Part shown: positions 50,548-62,529 of the stretch, piece after piece
How the letters are laid out: each line of letters opens with the position of its first letter
Numbering within the stretch: position 1 is the stretch's first letter
NCBI GenBank assembly: GCA_030248215.1
Contig: JASANG010000289.1
Span: 186,001-250,000, forward strand
Source of the DNA: Enoplolaimus lenunculus
Lineage: Eukaryota > Nematoda > Enoplea > Enoplida > Thoracostomopsidae
DNA length: 64,000 nucleotides
Reading direction: 5' to 3'
Notes under the pieces: generated by a model
Told to the model about the DNA's origin: nothing
Database searches by the model: none
Seen by the model: the letters and a program-made list of their open reading frames with translations, nothing else
Program-made: the position numbers and the translations under genes

Positions 50548-52135
50548 TGTAACAGGGTTGTTCACTAGCGGAACCCGCACTGACAATGGTAATTGATTAC
50601 TGGCGCTAGCAGAGACGCACGAAATGTTCCTGGTTAATACTATCTTTCGCCGCCCTTTCCGGCAATATCAAACCTGGCGTTCACCTATAGGCAAATATTT
50701 CCAGCTTGATCACATTCTTGTCAATAGAAAATGAAAATCAGCCGTACGAGATTGCAGAACCTATTGGGAAAACCTCTTGCCGAGCGACCATGGCATTGTG
50801 CAAATGAAGCTGCGGATAAAATTGGAACGTACACATTTTCACAAAAAGCAACGACCAATCGACTTCATGGCCTTGCGCGATCAAACTGTGGTTGAAAACT
50901 TCCGACTTTCTCTGGCTAACCGATTTGCACGCTGGAGCAATTTGAAAACCTGTCTTTGGAAAAACGATGGGACACGATTTCCGACTGCACTGTATCCTTA
51001 TTGAGAGCGGCACTGCCCGTCAAGAGGCGAGATAAGCATGTACGGTGGCTAGAAGATTCTACAATAAATCAAGCAGTAAAATTGAGTCGCAGCTACAACA
51101 ACCCGACAAGATCAATATTGAAAAAGAACCTTGGCACCGGTATAAAAAATGATAGAGAAAACCAGTTTAAAGCAATTACAACTGAGCTAAATCATGCCGC
51201 TCAGGTGAATGACCAGCACAGATTATATCAACTTATTCGCAAATGTTCGCAACCACTGTTGGCAACTCGAGGCATCATAAAAGATGTATATGGTAACAGC
51301 CTAGTTTCTGAAGCAGCACAAGTAGAACGCTGGAGGGAACACTTTGAGCAACTGCATAACAAGCCTCTGCCGGAAAACCCAATATCTGACGAGGAGCTGA
51401 CATTTAGTGGCTTCTACACAGCTAACAACAGCGATCCGCCAACGCTGAGCGAAGTTCAGGATGCAGTGAAGGCATAGATGGCATTCCATCAGACTGCTTC
51501 AAGAACTCAAATGCACTAACCCAGCACCTTCACAGCTTATGCGAAATCTGGGCATCTGAGTCTATCCCGATCTCCTGGCGAACAGCCATCGTGCTGCCTT
51601 TGTATAAAAAGGCGGTAAATCCAGTTGCTCGAATTATCGCGGTATATCGCTACTTAACACCGCTTTTAAAATACTTGAAGCCGTCATTGCAAATAGATTC
51701 AAGAAATTCAGGGAAACATTTGAACGAGAGCAACAATGCAGATTCCGAGCAGGGCGTAGTACCATCGATCAAATTTTGACTATGCGCATTCTACTGGAAT
51801 CCCTGCACGAGCACTGCCAGCCTGTGGCATTAGCGTTTGTTGACTTCAAAGCTGCATTTGACTCTGTGCATCGCGAATCGCTGTATAAGATTATGGCCGC
51901 TGACGGTTGTCCTTCAAAACTAGTTTCGCTTACTAGAGCCATCTTTGAGCCGTCGCTCGGTTGTGTGCGTGTAGGGTTCAATATTGTCACCCACCTTATT
52001 CAACTATGCGATAGACTGGGTTATGGAAACAGCTCTGAAAGGCAACGACGGTGTTCAGTACAGCATGTCTGGTTACACTTACGAACTCCGTTCAACAGCT
52101 GTTCTATTGGTACATTTTTCTGCAGGAGCCGGTGA
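50548..52135 (+). mobile_element. 5'-truncated non-LTR retrotransposon (LINE): endonuclease end plus reverse transcriptase
   Basis: The reading begins inside an AP-type endonuclease (GTRTDNGN, LLALAETHEMFLVNTIFRRP, YFQLDHILVNRK, LLPSDHGIVQMKL), passes a linker (50790-51475; VERWREHFEQLHNKPLPENP) and enters the reverse transcriptase (51478 on; DGIPSDCFKNS, SWRTAIVLPLYKK, CSNYRGISLLNTAFKILE, CRFRAGRSTIDQIL, VALAFVDFKAAFDSVHRES). It is dead: stop codons at 50594 and in the endonuclease (after VNRK), frameshifts near 51475, 51617 and 51990, and loss of the YADD-containing part and 3' end. Wording resembles the LINE ORF2 group often annotated as craniofacial development protein 2-like; clade not assigned. 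It abuts the satellite on its left. Confidence 0.88.
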
Positions 52136-52579
52136 TACATGCTCATAAACAACACAAAATATTTTACTATACATATTAAACTTGCTACAGTTCTAATGGC
52201 AGCAATCGTAAATTCAAAAACCAACGTTGTGAACTACAAATACGCATTGAGGTTGTAGGCTCAAGAGTTAATATACGAAATGTTTCAAGAAACTCTTATT
52301 AATACTCTCTGCGACTTAATCGCTTAATTGCTGTACACGATTTTATAAAATACCGGTGTAATTTTGACACAACCCAAATGTGACAGTCGTTATTTAAAAG
52401 AATAAGTGCCGGTACAACTATCCCGTTTCTCAACCCAAATCACAAAGGGATGACACGAAATTATAGCCTTATTTGAAATATTCCTTCAAAAAATAACCGC
52501 AGACACTGTTGTCGATTTTAGCAGCGAAATCAGATTTTATCCAATGTTTAAGTCTCCGCGCTGGACTTTAACACATGAC

Positions 52580-55500
52580 TCATTTCTTCTCAGCTTCTTT
52601 TTCCATTTCAATCAACTTTTTCACACCGTCGTACATTTCCTTGACCGCTTCAAATTCTGTACACCCCAGTCGATGTTTATTTGAAACGTCAACAACGTCG
52701 GTTGATTCTCCGTCGACAGAGCGAACTTTTAAATTCAAATTTTTGCAGATTTCCTATAATCACAATCCTCATAAAGCCACGATCTTTTCGCCAATGTAGT
52801 ACTAAAGATGTAACAGTGTCGCGCAAGTAAACTGATAGTCGCAATCGTAGGCGTATAGGTAAGTGTAACACGAAACATACCCATCGCCAAGATTGCTTAA
52901 GGCTCAAATTTTGTTTCTACGAGTGTTACTGTTTAACTGGCTTCAAATAATGTGATTTTATCTTAGTTATCTTACACCTTTTAGGAAATATAGCAATGCT
53001 GAATAACGTAGCCGGACGTCGATTTTTTGCCGAAGCTAAAAATCCGGTTGTACCCTGGGGCCTGATGTACCCAAGACACATCAAAACTAACATTGAAACG
53101 TTTTCTAAAGCTCTATTTATAGGACAATTACCTTCCATCTAAACATGTTAAGCCATTAAAATATTGCTCACTTGATTACCAACGAAAACATTTATCGTAC
53201 AAATAATTTATATGATGAAAACCGGTGTATCATGTACTTAAAAATGCTTCCGCATTATCGCATCCGCACGCGATCATGCTTGTATTCAATAAAGGCAATC
53301 AAAACAATCTTCAACTTTATTCCTGTACAAGTTTTGTTCTCGCTACAAAAAGCTTGCGCGTCTCAATAGACTTTAGCTAGTCGTCTATCACAAAGTTTGG
53401 CGTAAATACGATATTGATGGAACAAAGTTGGAGTTTAGCAATTATTTCCTTATTTGAACAAGCCACTTAGCCGCTTGAAGTAAATTTTGCCGCGAAAAAA
53501 ATACAAAAATTTGCCATTCGTAAAAAATAATCTCAGAGATTTAAAAATTTCTTTCACTTTCGACCAAGTACTTCAATTTGAACTTAACTGAAGTAGAAAT
53601 TTTCAGTTGTTACATCTTCAACGCAAGAAGGTTCGACTAAGAATGAAAGCTCACCTTAAAGTCCTGCCTGGCGGAGAGCTTGGGTAATTTAATGTAAACA
53701 GACGCGTGCATAGACGTGCCAAGATTTGACGGACAAAGTGACAAATATCCAAGCCTTTCGTCACGCCAAAACGATATTTTACACTCGATTGCCTGTGATA
53801 TAACAATATTGAGGCAGTTATTGCATATCACACTGTTTGCAACAACAAAACAAAGTATTGTGTGGTATATAATATTTCGTACAAAAATTTCCTTTCTATA
53901 TAGAGCAATTGGCAACCAAAAGAAATTTTTGAGTGGGGGAAGGGGTAATTTTTTCCGACAAAATTAACTCGTTTTAAAGATAAATTTTATTTAACCATGC
54001 CTGATAACTTGTGCATAACCTGTAAACACGCTTTACACGGCTACCTATTACATTATAACTGAAAATTCATACAAAAGGTGTGTTTGACGTCCAAAAAGTT
54101 AGATTTTAAGACAAAAATACTCAACCGTGGGGCAAAACCTCTAGTGGGTGGGCTTGGACAGGATCTGGGCAAATAGAGTTTGGGGGATCTTTGGCTGAGT
54201 CGGTGAAACTAGCGTAAAGAACTTTAGCTTTTATATCCTGCCTAACTTCAGAAAATAACTCAAACCTTCATACGAAATAATAAGGCTCTGATATGCTTAT
54301 TTATTATTACCACTAAATTATACGGCACCCGCGACTAGCAATTAAATGTAATCACTCAATGAAAACAACGTACATATTCTACTGCAAACCAGTCACTTTT
54401 TATACATTCACCACCTGCATATCAACATTGAGAACCCAGCCGTGATAAGACATTTTCAATATTTCTAACAAGAAATGCCCTTGGCCTGGTCCGAACTAGG
54501 GCACAAGCTTGATTTAGCGGGCTCAACCGTTGCCAATTGTTAATGCAATCTTTACTTAACTCGATGCGTCTTGAAGTACTGAAAGAGATTCTGGTGTTTC
54601 AGTCATTCAAAAACTTTATAAAACACGTACTTGTATTTTTTACGTTACCGTGTAACAAATATCAAATCTTGGTTTGACAATGCGTTTCATGTTTTAACAA
54701 AAACATGTTTGTCTAGCAATAAACGACTATTCTGAGAAAACAAAATATACTGATGCGTAATATTCATTGGCCTCACTTGGTACCGTTGTCATAGGACGAT
54801 TTCTCCAATGGAGAGACCGTCGTAGAATTCCTCCCCCGGAATTATTATTTGGACAATTTCTCCCTTCGTCACAAAAAGAATACCTTCATATAAAGAAATC
54901 GCTATTCAAAGCTAGTATTTCTCACGACCGCTCGATCACGAATTTCTGCCTAATCCTAGTATTATTGTACTGATTCAGAAACAGTACCCAGTATTGGTCG
55001 TCGCTTCTAACAGTGTTGTTCTTGTTCACGCATTAACTTTTCTGAGAGATTGTGGCTGTGCACAGGATCTTTATATGTGCACATCCAGGATCGGCTGCCC
55101 TATGCTAGATTATAACCCTAGCACAGCACACAAAGCGAAATGGAATAAAAAATAGGATTCCGTTTCATAGTGCTTCACTGCAAGCAAAATGTGCCTAAAG
55201 TCAAAGCCAACCAAAACTCATCCTAACAGTTTCAGTTTTTGTGAAACCAATTAAGGAATATGTGGCATCTTCGTCTCTGGAACGCCATAGGTGATAAAAT
55301 AACCCGTATTCTTAATTTTTGTCCATGCCACATTCGTCAAACCAAACTGGCGCATTCTTTTAATTGTAGTTTTCAGTTAACTGCAGATCTCATTTTTCTT
55401 GACGATAGCGAATGTATGTTATGATTGCGTGAGTTTGTTATTTACGCCTTTAACGAAGACGCTTAAGAGGTGTTAGCAGAGAGAGTCATTTTCACTACCA

Positions 55501-58500
55501 GCAATGTTATTATGAAATTTGTTCCAATCTGATGCAGAATCCGAATTTTGTTCCCATCTTGTTTTGAATACCAACGCTGGGTGCTCGATCCTATAATCTA
55601 GCATTGAATAGTTGCTCAAGACGTGTCGAAATAAAGGCTCTTATAGCAACCAAAGCTCTCATAAGCGCGAATGAATGAGAGGAAATAATAGTATGATAAG
55701 GGGAGAGAAAAGGTCATTAGATTACAAGGCGTCCCCGGTAAAAATTGCAGCCTATGGTCAACTTTATTTTAAACTATCAAGCTTTGCCTCCTCATGAAAT
55801 TTCAATTCTCAATAATTTTCTATAGAATATATCCACGAACGCTAAGCTTCTTACTTTAACGGTTCGTATGAGGCGATTCAAAGTCTTTGCGATATCACCT
55901 CCGCGTTGCATGCTGATCACACGCAAATGATCTTCTTCGTTCACCCAAACAGCAACCGTCTTCGAGTCGTTATGAAAAACTCCGCGACCCTTTGGCCAGT
56001 AATGACATGAGTTTGCTGCCTATAAACAACCAACACAAAGTTCATTAATTTTATTAGGCACCGTCTAGCACCACGTTTCTGTGTTCAGATCCATCTCAGG
56101 ATGCAGCGTCGGTCAGTGAAACACCGCCACGTTATTAATTAAAGAAGCACAGCGCAATGTGTATGTTAACATTCAAATGATACGTACCTGCAAAAAGCTC
56201 GAACATTGATTGTACATAATCCTTTCTTTGACGAGCTGTTTCTGATCATCCGGGTGTAACGCTTTCAACGAATAGTATTTGCCCTGCAAATCGGGGTCAC
56301 GCACACTTTGGAGCGCTTCACGGATTTTGCGTTCCAGGACAAAATAATCATCTGGTGTTAGCATTGGACTGAAGGGATATCCCTGAAATATTCAATTATT
56401 TAAAAACTATACAATGTAAAGCCGTAATTCAAGTGTTCAAGTTTTGCAGCAAATGCGTCAGTTTTGTATCTGTACAGCCAAAACAAGACAGTTTTAAAAC
56501 CCGCCTACGCACAAAAATTTCAAATATAGCAATACAGTTATATGTACCGTTGGGCACAGTGAGTATTAGCGCATGTTTTGCGCCTTACACAATATACAGT
56601 TTTGCGCTATTGCCATTAGTTCAGTACGTCTTATAAGTCTTTGTGGCTAAATCGATAATTTTCGCATCAACCAACACCCCCGTTAATGCAAGCCATATTA
56701 AGGTGGTTACAACCAGTTTGGTTGAAGTAAATGAGGAAATTATGACATTTGAATGCGTATTTTCTACAAACTTTCTAACCATTGCTAATTTCAAGCCACT
56801 CTGTTTTTCATGGTAGTTTCCATAAACATTTTATTAGGAAAAGTGCAGCAGTATGATTCTAATATCTACATTGCCTGTATACGTTACACACCTTAACATT
56901 TCGGCCGCATCTAACTCGTGTACTGATAATATATTTGCCTTCACTATCCAATGGTTTCAATTGATCCAGTTTATCAGCTCCAAAATCCGGCGGTGGTTGC
57001 TTGGATTTGGGCCCAAATCCTTCATGATAGCCTTCGATCAGGGGATCAAACAGTTCTTTGAATATTGTGTACGACTGAATGTCAGGTGCATGCGCACCAC
57101 AGCGCCCAGTCACTTTTTCAGTACCTGTAATTTAAATCCATAGATTTTTTATCATTCACGACAAAGCACCAATGAGCAGGCACGATAGGACCGAATATCC
57201 AATTTATAACCGCATCGTTCAAATTCAGTTTGAACATTCGATACATATGACGCAAAAGTTGCAATGCAGGTTGCGACCGGATAACCGTATTCGGTTTAAT
57301 ATCCGACGTACCCGGTAAAAACCTATCGATACCGGATATTTACGGTGGTGCCCCCAAACACCATAACAGTGTTTTTCTGCTGTTACCTTTTTGGATAAGT
57401 AAAAAAGCTAAAAATTCTGATATCTTTAATCATATTTAGATTTCGATTTTAAAACTTTTAACATAAATGAAGTTATACTTTATGAGAAATTTTAGCTGTA
57501 CCAATAAGAATGCAGGTTGCGACCGGATAACCGTATTCGGTTTAATATCCGGCGTACCCGGTAAAAACCTATCGATACCGGATATTTACGGTGGTGCCCC
57601 CAAATACCATAACAGTGTTTTTCTGCTGTTACCTTTTTGGATAAGTAAAAAAGCTAAAAATTCTGATATCTTTAATCATATTTAGATTTCGATTTTAAAA
57701 CTTTTAACATAAATGAAGTTATACTTTATGAGAAATTTTAGCTGTACCAATAAGAATGCAGGTTGCGACCGGATAACCGTATTCGGTTTAATATCCGGCG
57801 TACCCGGTAAAAACCTATCGTTACCGGATATTTACGGTGGTGCCACCAAATACCATAACAGTGTTTTTCTGCTGTTACCTTTTTGGATAAGTAAAAAAGC
57901 TAAAAATTCTGATATCTTTAATCATATTTAGATTTCGATTTTAAAACTTTTAACATAAATGAAGTTATAATTTATGGGAAATTTTAGCTGTACCAATAAG
58001 AGAATTAAAGTCCAAAACAGTGGGTAGTCTTGACTACGCCCCTGTTATTGTGTATAAATAAATTTATACGCAAGCAGGCGAGTTTTGATCGCTGGTTTGC
58101 CTATGCTGTACTCCTGCTTGTTGTGACGGGCAGGGATGGGCGGTCTTCGTTTCGGCAAGTGTCGGGATTTGGCTGGTCTCGGTCTCGCTTTTTTCAGTCT
58201 CAATGGTTTGCAAACCGAGACCAAAGAGGTGAAAAGCAGTCACAAAAATTTTGATTGGATCGGAGCTTTGGACCGGAAGTACTTGCGCATTACGCCTACC
58301 AACACATACAGCGAACGATGGAGCACCGCCACCTACTTATACAGCGATTTGAAAAACACAATCACCCATCCGGTTACCCAAAATTCTATGTTTGAAAGAA
58401 ATCCCAAAACACTTTTATTTTATTGTGATAAAGCACTAACAAGTTGCATATTCGCGTTTAAAAACATTTAAGGCATCGTGTAAAAAATTATAGATCATCC

Positions 58501-59853
58501 GCATTTATAACGTCTACGCTATGCTAAAAAAATTCTCCAGTCTATTCCGTTTGCTCGGGATCAAAAACAACACTATAGCTTTGAATTAGGGTTGTATCGA
58601 GGTGTTTGGAGACAGTGGAATTTGTCCCGAGCCTTTGCGAAGGTTATGATGCAAGTAGCCATGTGGAAAAAGGGTAAAAAATAACGTTTGGCGGCGATTT
58701 ATTAGTGGTCTCGGTAGGTTGGGTCTCGGCCTCGATCTCGCTTTTTTGACCGTGACCGCAAATCCCTGGTGACTGGACAGCAAGACGGCCCTCAGCGTAA
58801 CATGGCCATTATTTTGATCATTAACATTTTTTCGTTGTATTAATTGCATAAATGGAGAGTAGATGTTGTTGTGTATAAAGATATTTTGACACAATGCTGT
58901 AAAAAATCTTCTATTAAAGCTTATAGAATACTACAAGGGTGAACCGGAGCTGAAAAATACCGGAGCCAGAGGTTAACATTTTTTGCCGGAGCCAAGTCGG
59001 AGGTGGAGCCAGAGGTGAGGCGAAATTAAGTAGTTGAAATGATGTTTAATTATTTACTAATTTTAACAAATATTTGTAACATGTTGATGAATCATTTGGT
59101 TTTACGCTTATTTTTTACAAAATCTCGTCATGTTTTTCTGCAAAACTGTATCAAAAGTTAAAACTGAATGTACCAAACAAATACATATTACAAAAATGGT
59201 TGATTATTTGAAAATTTGTATATTGGCCGGCCGGCGGCCAATGACCAGCCAGCCTGTCATACGCCCCGTTAGCCGTAGGCCGACCGTCCAGCAGAAAAAG
59301 TGGTAATTGCACGACACAAATCGAGAACCCGATCCCTGCGAACTAAAGTGACTTTTGAAATATAAAACCTTCCAGTTCAGTGATTACAAAAATGAATATA
59401 TTTAGAAATTGAATCACTAACCAGGTTGAATAACATCCAAGAGACTTGCTCCGTATTTAGTCTTTCGAACTTTAAGTTTCTCGACGATATCTTTGCTGAC
59501 ATGGCTTTTGAGTGGTGATTCAAAGTCTGACTCGTTCAAGGTATCCCACGTGGCCATAATTCGCCGTTGTGTTTCTTTGTCTGTTTCAGCAACTTGCATG
59601 ATGCATTTGTACATTTCTACATGCTGAAACATACAACTTTAAAATTGCCAAACAATGCCTACATCTTCGTATGTGATAATGCAGTCGTAAGAATGGCACA
59701 TTATAACAGAATGACTGAAAAGTAAACTAAGACGTTATAAAGCAGTACACTTACAGATGGAACTAGAACGTAATACCCAAACGCACCAACCGCAGACACA
59801 CTTCCGCCACCGACCAAAAGTTTGCCCCATATAGGAAGCGACCGAAAGGCCAT
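52580..59853 (-). CDS. Arginine-kinase-like phosphagen kinase with hydrophobic N-terminal leader
   Basis: Family reaction: reversible phosphate transfer between ATP and a guanidino compound (arginine or relatives). Seven exons with GT-AG borders: 59755-59853, 59422-59623, 56892-57124, 56188-56382, 55855-56019, 53655-53792 and 52580-52753; 401 residues. Exon 1 encodes [16 protein letters not shown] and a glycine-rich hydrophobic stretch (about 9-30), suggesting a mitochondrial leader or membrane anchor. Kinase signatures in order: [48 protein letters not shown] (Arg 170, 172), [16 protein letters not shown] (Glu 272, Arg 276), [20 protein letters not shown] (Cys 318) and [10 protein letters not shown] (Arg 355, Glu 360), ending [21 protein letters not shown] in two parts. 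Odd points: the Arg matching Limulus arginine kinase Arg280 is His 327, and the loop after Arg 355 is about four residues short. It resembles arginine kinases more than creatine kinases. The true substrate and whether it is active are unknown. Confidence 0.92.
57264..58001. repeat. 246-bp tandem repeat, three copies, in intron 2 of the kinase gene
   Basis: Units start at 57264, 57510 and 57756 with ATGCAGGTTGCGACCGGATA and are nearly identical, differing at few positions. Each contains ACCGGATAACCGTATTCGG and GATACCGGATATTTACGG motifs. Because 246 is a multiple of three, each unit repeats the same 72-residue open frame; this is not evidence of a gene. Related CCGGTATCCGGTAAAA wording appears in the PPP1R3 intron (about 41320-41640). 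Confidence 0.92.
58002..59421. other. Rest of kinase intron 2: repeat-like sequence, no exon seen
   Basis: Contains TTGACTACGCCCCTG (58030-58044), matching other dispersed ends in the window, GGTCTCGGTCTCGC-like words at about 58160-58190 and 58710-58745, and a GGAGCCAGAGG-type patch at 58930-59015. These look like old mobile-element debris. No exon needed for the kinase is missing. Confidence 0.4.
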
Positions 59854-62148
59854 ATTTATGTTTATTCCTATAATTGCAACTCACTGTTGTTTATTAAACG
59901 TTGAATAAAACCAGTTTATTTCAATCAATGCTACAGCTCCGGTACTGGAACAAAAACGTTGTATTCTCGTATTGCTAGAGATTTACAAACATCTCCAATA
60001 CTACACAATATAAGTTGTGCGCGGTTAAAAAGCATACGTAAGTATTAGTATACCAGGGTGTTCCAACACGAACATAAGTTTGCAGGAACAGGGCTTGATT
60101 TTTTGCAGGAACCGGAAAAGGAACAGGATCTGGAATTTGAAATAATATTCATTACCGACTTACTGTTGGACGTTTTAGAAAAAACCAAAAAATTACTTAA
60201 ACGAATTTTCACTGTTTATTAACAAATTGTGGAAAAACACTCTTGTTGAAATAAAAAATTTTTAAAGACAAGGTTTCCAATTGTTCAATGATTAGGCATA
60301 ATTGCCACAAAACCGTAGAAATTCCAATTCCTGCATCTTTGAATGTAGGAACAGGAATTGAATTTTTGCAGGAATTCCGGCCGGAAAAAGATTCCGGTTG
60401 AACCGTGTACTATACCATGCTAGTTTGATGAGTTCAACGAAATCCCGATTCTGGTTGAATTTTTATTCAAGTCTAAATTCCGACGCGACCAGTTACATAT
60501 TCAATTTGCCACCGGATATTTCCTTCCGGTTTCCACCTAAATGTGATGTCCGCATTCAATTCCAATATCTAGTATATGTCAGTCAGGGTAACGGGGACTT
60601 CATACCTTTTCTTATTAAGCAGCTGGAAAGCGGGTTACGGGTTGTGGAATAACAAAATATTGACGAATCTGGTTTCTAATACGACACTGTCGGTTTTGTC
60701 GAATTTTCGCAACCGATCGGAAGTGAATTCAGGTCTCCACATGGCAATCGACATATGCTTACCCCTAGATTCGCTACGGCTCCAATTGATGCGGCACAGA
60801 ATAATCTTTACTCAAAAACAATAAATCAAAAGCACAATTCCAATGCCAATTATGTTACACCCGTCCTCACATTTTCTCACACAGGTGATTTCGAATTAGC
60901 TACCTTCTGTGTGTCAGGCAGACGCTCTAAATTGCTGTTTCATATAATTTAACTAATTAATCACCCGCCAAACTTTATTTGTTACGCACTGTCTCAGAAC
61001 ACCATCGGTACAACCCTAACTCAAAGCTATAGTGTTGTTTATGACCCCCGGGCAAACCGAATTGATTGCAGAATATTTTAACATAGCATAGACGTTATAA
61101 ATACGCATGAACCATATTTTTACACGATGTCATAAATGTTTTAAACGCGAAAATGCAACTTGTTTGTGGTTTATCACAGTAAAATAAGTGTTTTGGGATT
61201 TCTTTCAAAGATAGAATTTTGGGTATACGGATGGGTCATCGGTTTATTTTGGTCTGTCTTGTTGTCCAATTCGGTTGGTGGATTCTGTTTTTGTGCCCTG
61301 GTGAAGGGCCACAGTTGGAATCGAATCGGGCGTAGGGCCTCTCCAAAACTTACCTGTGTAGCGCGGATATATACGCGGTTCAGTTTGCCAAATCGACCGA
61401 TAAGCGGCGTGTGACCTTGTCACGCCACTTTACGATTTTGGCCAATACGTGGCGTGTGGTTGCTACGTGATTGGTCGAAGAAATCAATCGAACTTCGTTT
61501 GGTGATTGGTCGGATTTAGGAAGAAAACGTCGAATTTTGTGATTGTCGACGCGAATTTGTTAGACGTTTTTGATTGGCCAGTTTTTGGCGTTGTTATTCC
61601 TCTCGAAAAACTTTACCGTAATCCAAGAAGAAAGAAGTTACCTACGCGTGTGGCGCCGCAATTTTCGTGAGAAAATTGCCGATGAAATCTAATTATTATA
61701 GGCATTCTTGCGGATTATAATTGTTTTCATTACGGATGGTAAACATTTATTCGTTTTATACGTAAACTGGAATTGGATTGTAGTTGTTATTTGCACTTAT
61801 TGTTATACTTAACCTACATTTTGTTCGTAGTTATTTGAAGTGGAAGGGTTTTTCAACTACAATTGGCAAGTCTTAGTATGGGTATTTAGAATGAAAGGTA
61901 AGTTTTTGGGTAAGTTTTCAAAGATGCTCAATCGAATATGAGACTCAAGCGAACGCCAAATAAGAAGATGTCTGGAAAGGTTGGGGGTAAAGCCACCCCA
62001 ACAAACTAGCCGTAAGGCCACTCAACAGAAAACGACAACTACAGCGTCGTCGGTTCAGAATTTACCGCATATGGGAACGCGAAGCCAATCCGATGGTCGA
62101 ATGGTGCAGTGTTAGTAGTAGACAATCCTCCGCTCATTCTACTAAAAC
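59854..62148. other. Region upstream of the kinase gene; no gene recognised
   Basis: Probably includes the kinase promoter, but no convincing element was found. A patch at 60060-60400 has repeated GCAGGAACAGG / GGAATTGAATTTTTGCAGGA wording. Around 61410-61620 there are direct repeats of GGCGTGTG and GTGATTGG(TC). No coding exon could be supported. Confidence 0.35.
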
Positions 62149-62421
62149 ATGTCGGAGCTAAACGACTTGACTTTTAGAAAAGGTAAAGAAATTTTGATTC
62201 CTACGTTTCCACAAACTGAAAAGAAAAGTTTGGCTGTGAAAAAGGATGTGTTTATGTCTAATAAAACTCAAGTCGGATTCGTGCCTTACCTTAATTTTGA
62301 AACAAACGTGTGGATTCTGAGTTTAAAAATGTATCTGATGTTTTCTGGGACTGATGCTCACCTGGGTATAGAACAACCGTCAACATCGGATCTATTATAT
62401 ACATCCAGACCTAGCATATGA
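62149..62421 (+). other. Unassigned 90-residue open frame
   Basis: ATG-initiated frame starting MSELNDLTFRKGKEILIP and ending at a TGA at 62419-62421. Lysine-rich, no recognised domain, no signal peptide and no clear splice borders. It stands just left of, and opposite in strand to, the Ty3/gypsy fossil. It could be part of another old element or chance. I do not recognise it. Confidence 0.2.
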
Positions 62422-62529
62422 AAAGGTGCAATTGCATGAAGACTTCTAATTCATTCCGTCTATTAGGTCTTGGTTTAATTCTATCACATGGTGTGCAGCC
62501 TTGAATAAAATTTTGTAAGTCTTTTGACA

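Noticed and set aside
49564-50586. 340-residue Cys/Pro-rich open frame on the minus strand
   Set aside because: It is the 9-bp satellite read in frame. Other frames and the other strand are equally open, and there is no unique domain.
52926-53138. Open frame in kinase intron 6 as an extra exon
   Set aside because: Exons 53655-53792 and 52580-52753 join in phase and give continuous kinase homology, so no exon is missing between them.
57467-57931. Two identical 72-residue frames as a duplicated gene
   Set aside because: They are the same 246-bp intronic repeat read twice.
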